In this document: positions 5,981 to 7,883 of the stretch, piece after piece
How the letters are laid out: every line of letters starts with the position of its first letter
How positions within the stretch are numbered: position 1 is the stretch's first letter
Origin: Thermoleophilia bacterium
GTDB taxonomy: Bacteria; Actinomycetota; Thermoleophilia; Gaiellales; SKUG01
Length of the DNA: 7,883 nt
Direction: 5' to 3'
Assembly: GCA_025964405.1 (NCBI GenBank)
Contig: JAOPYW010000257.1
Location: 1 to 7,883, forward strand
Notes under the pieces: model-generated
What the model was told of the DNA's origin: nothing
Databases searched by the model: none
Seen by the model: the letters and a program-made list of their open reading frames with translations, nothing else
Translations under genes and position numbers: made by a program

Positions 5981-6313
5981 TCAGCTCCGACCGGCGGCGT
6001 AGATCGATGCGACGGCAGCTGCCTGTTGTGGGTGGGGCGCGACCGGTGCTGCTGGTGCATGGTCGGCGCGGGAGATCGGTGCTGCCTGCGTGGCGTGGTG
6101 GGCGGCCTGCGCCATCGACACCTGCGGGGCCTGGTGCGGGGCGACCGGCTGGCGGTCGAATCCCGTGGCTGACTTCGCGTTCGGGCTGTGGGCGACGACA
6201 GGGGAGCCGTGGGCGGCGATGTGGCCGCTGATGCCGGCGATACCCTGTGTCGCGGCGTCGCGCGCTCCGACGACGTTCGCCGGTGCCGAGCCCAGTGCTG
6301 CGATTCCACTCAT
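5981..6313 (-). CDS. Unrecognised 110-aa Ala/His/Pro-rich protein with VASIYAAGRS tail
   Basis: I do not recognise this protein. It has an excellent ribosome site, GGAGGTGA (6320-6327), 6 nt before ATG 6313, so it is probably well translated. The N-terminus MSGIAALGSA parallels MTSISSFSGS of the next gene. The centre (residues 31-100) is low-complexity, with eight His and many Ala, Pro and Gln, and is probably disordered. No Cys, Trp, signal peptide or membrane helix is seen. The C-terminus (101-110) is nearly identical to that of the 161-aa protein. The gene lies 170 bp downstream of ribF on the same strand. That spacer contains GGTGGT/ACCACC, a 6-bp stem at 6398-6414, and a 10-nt palindrome at 6461-6470. 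It could therefore be read from its own promoter or by read-through from ribF. Confidence 0.78.
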   Translation of the reverse strand: MSGIAALGSAPANVVGARDAATQGIAGISGHIAAHGSPVVAHSPNAKSATGFDRQPVAPHQAPQVSMAQAAHHATQAAPISRADHAPAAPVAPHPQQAAAVASIYAAGRS

Positions 6314-6319
6314 CTGACT

Positions 6320-6327
6320 TCACCTCC
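6320..6327 (-). promoter_or_regulatory. Near-consensus Shine-Dalgarno of the 110-aa gene
   Basis: The sequence GGAGGTGA is an 8-nt perfect complement to the usual 16S rRNA 3' end and sits 6 nt before ATG 6313. It fixes the start of a small, low-complexity gene that would otherwise be doubtful. Confidence 0.85.
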
Positions 6328-6397
6328 CCTGATGCTGCGTGCCGGACGTGGTTCACGGCTGGTGCGGATTCGGGTGAGGCTGGCGATGCGGCGTGGC

Positions 6398-6414
6398 GGT
6401 GGTGCCAGACCACC
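6398..6414. other. 6-bp inverted repeat between ribF and the 110-aa gene
   Basis: GGTGGT (6398-6403) and ACCACC (6409-6414) flank a 5-nt loop in the 170-bp spacer after ribF. It could be a weak terminator of the truB-ribF transcript or an operator for the 110-aa gene. No U-tract or promoter boxes are recognisable nearby. Confidence 0.3.
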
Positions 6415-6483
6415 TTGCGACAGCTCGGCGAACCGCGCAAGGGGGAACCGACTCCGACACGCCGCGCGGCGCCGGGAGCAGCG

Positions 6484-7416
6484 TCAGCGCAGGGAGCCGT
6501 GGCGCTCGGCCACGCCGCGGAGCACGACCTGCAGGTCGTCGTTCATGCGCTCGATGAGGCCGTCGAGCGAGTCGAAGGTGAGCTGCCCGCGCACGTGCTG
6601 CTCGAAGGTGACGTGCAGCAGCTCGCCGTAGAAATCCTCGCCCTCGTACCCGATGAGGTGCACCTCCACGGTGCGCGGCGGGTTCGGGTGGTCGGCCGTG
6701 AACTGCGGGTTGGTGCCGACGCTCGTGGCCGCGGGCCACCGCTCGCCGTGGAGCGTCGCGATGCCGCCGTAGACGCCGTCGGAGGGAACGAGTCGCGTCA
6801 CCGGCACCGCGAGGTTGGCGGTCGGCATGCCGAGCTCGCGGCCGCGTCGCGCGCCGTGCTCCACCACGGCCTCGATGTCGTAGGGCCGACCAAGCAGCTG
6901 CTCCGCGTGCTGCACGTCGCCGCCCACGAGGAGTCGGCGGATGCGGCTCGAGGAGACCGCGAGGTCGCCGTCGACGAGCAGGTCGCAGACCACGACCTCG
7001 ATGCCGCGGTCGGCGCAGAGCGCACGCAGCAGGGTGACGTCGCCGACGGCCCGGTGGCCGAAGCGGAAGTTGTGCCCGACCACGACCGCGGCGGCGTCGA
7101 GGCGCGCGACGAGCCACTCGTCGACGAAGGCCTCGGGACTGAGCGTCGAGAAGCGCTGGGTGAAGGGAACCACCTCGACGCGGTCTGCGCCGGCGGCGGT
7201 CATGCGCTCGACGCGCTCCTCGATCGAACAGAGCATGGGTGGGGCGCCCCCGGCCACGACCGAACGCGGGTGCGGGTCGAAGGTGGCGGCGACCACGCTG
7301 CGGCCGTGCGGCGTCGCGACCCCGCGGGCGAGGTCGAGCATCGCGCGGTGGCCACGGTGCACGCCGTCGAAGGTACCGATGGCGACGACGGACGAGGTGT
7401 CTGTGGGCGTGTTCAC
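6484..7416 (-). CDS. ribF: Bifunctional riboflavin kinase / FAD synthetase
   Basis: This cytoplasmic enzyme phosphorylates riboflavin to FMN and then adenylylates FMN to FAD. The protein is 310 aa, a usual length. The N-terminal nucleotidyltransferase domain has GTFDGVHRGH (residues 14-23, the HxGH-type motif), VVVGHNFRFG (111-120) and SSSRIRRLL (155-163). The C-terminal flavokinase domain has GRELGMPTANL (192-202), DGVYGG (213-218), TSVGTNPQF (231-239) and EVHL (251-254), followed by the C-terminal helix region. Both activities look intact. The start is a GTG at 7416, immediately ahead of the conserved N-terminus. GGAA lies about 10 nt upstream, inside the end of truB. The frame is open further upstream, but that part overlaps truB and has no RibF similarity. 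The 7-nt gap to truB implies co-transcription and probable translational coupling. Confidence 0.97.
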   Translation of the reverse strand: MNTPTDTSSVVAIGTFDGVHRGHRAMLDLARGVATPHGRSVVAATFDPHPRSVVAGGAPPMLCSIEERVERMTAAGADRVEVVPFTQRFSTLSPEAFVDEWLVARLDAAAVVVGHNFRFGHRAVGDVTLLRALCADRGIEVVVCDLLVDGDLAVSSSRIRRLLVGGDVQHAEQLLGRPYDIEAVVEHGARRGRELGMPTANLAVPVTRLVPSDGVYGGIATLHGERWPAATSVGTNPQFTADHPNPPRTVEVHLIGYEGEDFYGELLHVTFEQHVRGQLTFDSLDGLIERMNDDLQVVLRGVAERHGSLR

Positions 7417-7423
7417 GGGCGCA

Positions 7424-7883
7424 TCATTCCACGCGCGGCGCGGGCGGGTCGACGAACACGCTCCGCGGTTGCAGCAGCGTGCCGTCGGTGGTCGGCTCGG
7501 CCATCGCGACGAACGATCCGTCGGCGTCGACGAGCGCGAGGTGCGGAGCGCCTGCCAGTTCCGGCCGATCGGCGGGGAACGGAAGCCGGGCTCCGAGCCC
7601 GACCTGGTCGATGGCGGCGGCGTCGATGGTGAGCCGCGGCACGGCCTCGTCGATGAGGGTCGCGGCGTCGCGCACGTCACTCCAGGTCACGGCGTCGGGC
7701 TCGTGCGAGCGGCCGAGCGTGAAGCTGCCCACCTCCGTGCGGCGCAGCGCTTCGCAGAAGGCGTGCTGCCCGACGAGTTCGCCGAGGTCGCGCGCGAGGG
7801 CCCGCATGTAGGTACCCGTGCCGCAGCGCACGTCGAGCACGATGCGGGGGCCCCACGCGCGGGGTGACGGGTCGGTGGCGACC
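7424..7883 (-). CDS. truB: tRNA pseudouridine-55 synthase, C-terminal part (5' end beyond window)
   Basis: TruB converts uridine 55 of the tRNA T-loop to pseudouridine. The 152 visible residues hold the conserved segment VRCGTGTYMRALARDLGEL (about 18-36 of the fragment), corresponding to the family's C-S-x-G-T-Y-I-R-x-L motif with Gly in place of Ser. The matching LRRTEVGSFTL (46-56) follows. The rest should be the C-terminal RNA-binding, PUA-like region, ending SVFVDPPAPRVE. The catalytic aspartate lies upstream, outside the window, so activity cannot be judged. The ATG at 7840 lies within the conserved core and is not the start. The stop is 7 nt before the ribF start. Confidence 0.95.
   Translation of the reverse strand, partial: VATDPSPRAWGPRIVLDVRCGTGTYMRALARDLGELVGQHAFCEALRRTEVGSFTLGRSHEPDAVTWSDVRDAATLIDEAVPRLTIDAAAIDQVGLGARLPFPADRPELAGAPHLALVDADGSFVAMAEPTTDGTLLQPRSVFVDPPAPRVE

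Noticed and set aside
5324..6172. Plus-strand open frame of 282 codons opposite the two small genes
   Set aside because: The minus-strand frames have strong ribosome sites (GGAAGGAT and GGAGGTGA) and a shared C-terminal motif; the plus frame has neither.
6247..7632. Plus-strand open frame of 461 codons opposite ribF and truB
   Set aside because: It lies antisense to two genes with intact family motifs and reads as low-complexity Arg/Ala/Asp sequence.
1..7883. Mobile elements, tRNA genes, CRISPR arrays or att sites
   Set aside because: No transposase or integrase, no cloverleaf-like sequence, no regularly spaced repeats and no flanking direct repeats were seen.

Overview
The window is very GC-rich. 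It carries the conserved block truB-ribF-rpsO-pnp on the minus strand, with GTG starts, terminal hairpins that lack U-tracts and high-GC codon choice. This points to a high-GC actinomycete. The PNPase reads, from memory of family sequences, more like the Thermoleophilia branch than Streptomyces or Mycobacterium. That placement is an inference and was not checked by search.

Layout in minus-strand gene order (right to left). (1) 7424-7883 is the C-terminal part of truB (tRNA pseudouridine-55 synthase), cut by the window edge. (2) 6484-7416 is ribF (riboflavin kinase/FAD synthetase), starting 7 nt after truB. (3) 5981-6313 and 5423-5908 are two small unrecognised proteins of 110 and 161 aa. They probably form a two-gene unit, and their last ten residues are nearly identical. 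(4) 5192-5422 is a convergent spacer packed with hairpins. (5) On the plus strand, 4124-5191 encodes an unrecognised 355-aa protein and 3277-4005 an unrecognised 242-aa membrane protein with six cysteines in its predicted external domain. (6) 3099-3276 is a divergent spacer with a perfect 9-bp inverted repeat just ahead of the plus-strand gene. (7) 2829-3098 is rpsO (ribosomal protein S15). (8) 2486-2828 is a 343-bp structured spacer with a 14-bp terminator-like hairpin. (9) 1-2485 is pnp (PNPase), running off the left edge inside a Gly/Arg/Ser-rich tail.

The housekeeping genes serve tRNA modification, flavin cofactor synthesis, the ribosome and RNA decay. truB, rpsO and pnp belong to the familiar translation/RNA-turnover neighbourhood. 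The unusual part is the roughly 3-kb block at 3277-6313, four unrecognised genes in two convergent pairs between ribF and rpsO. Two of them share a C-terminal decapeptide (VAS-x-YAAGR-x) written with mostly different codons. They also share a short N-terminal pattern, and a related motif lies inside the 355-aa protein. This looks like a small family of proteins recognised by one common partner, possibly an export, assembly or anchoring system. No function can be assigned from sequence alone.
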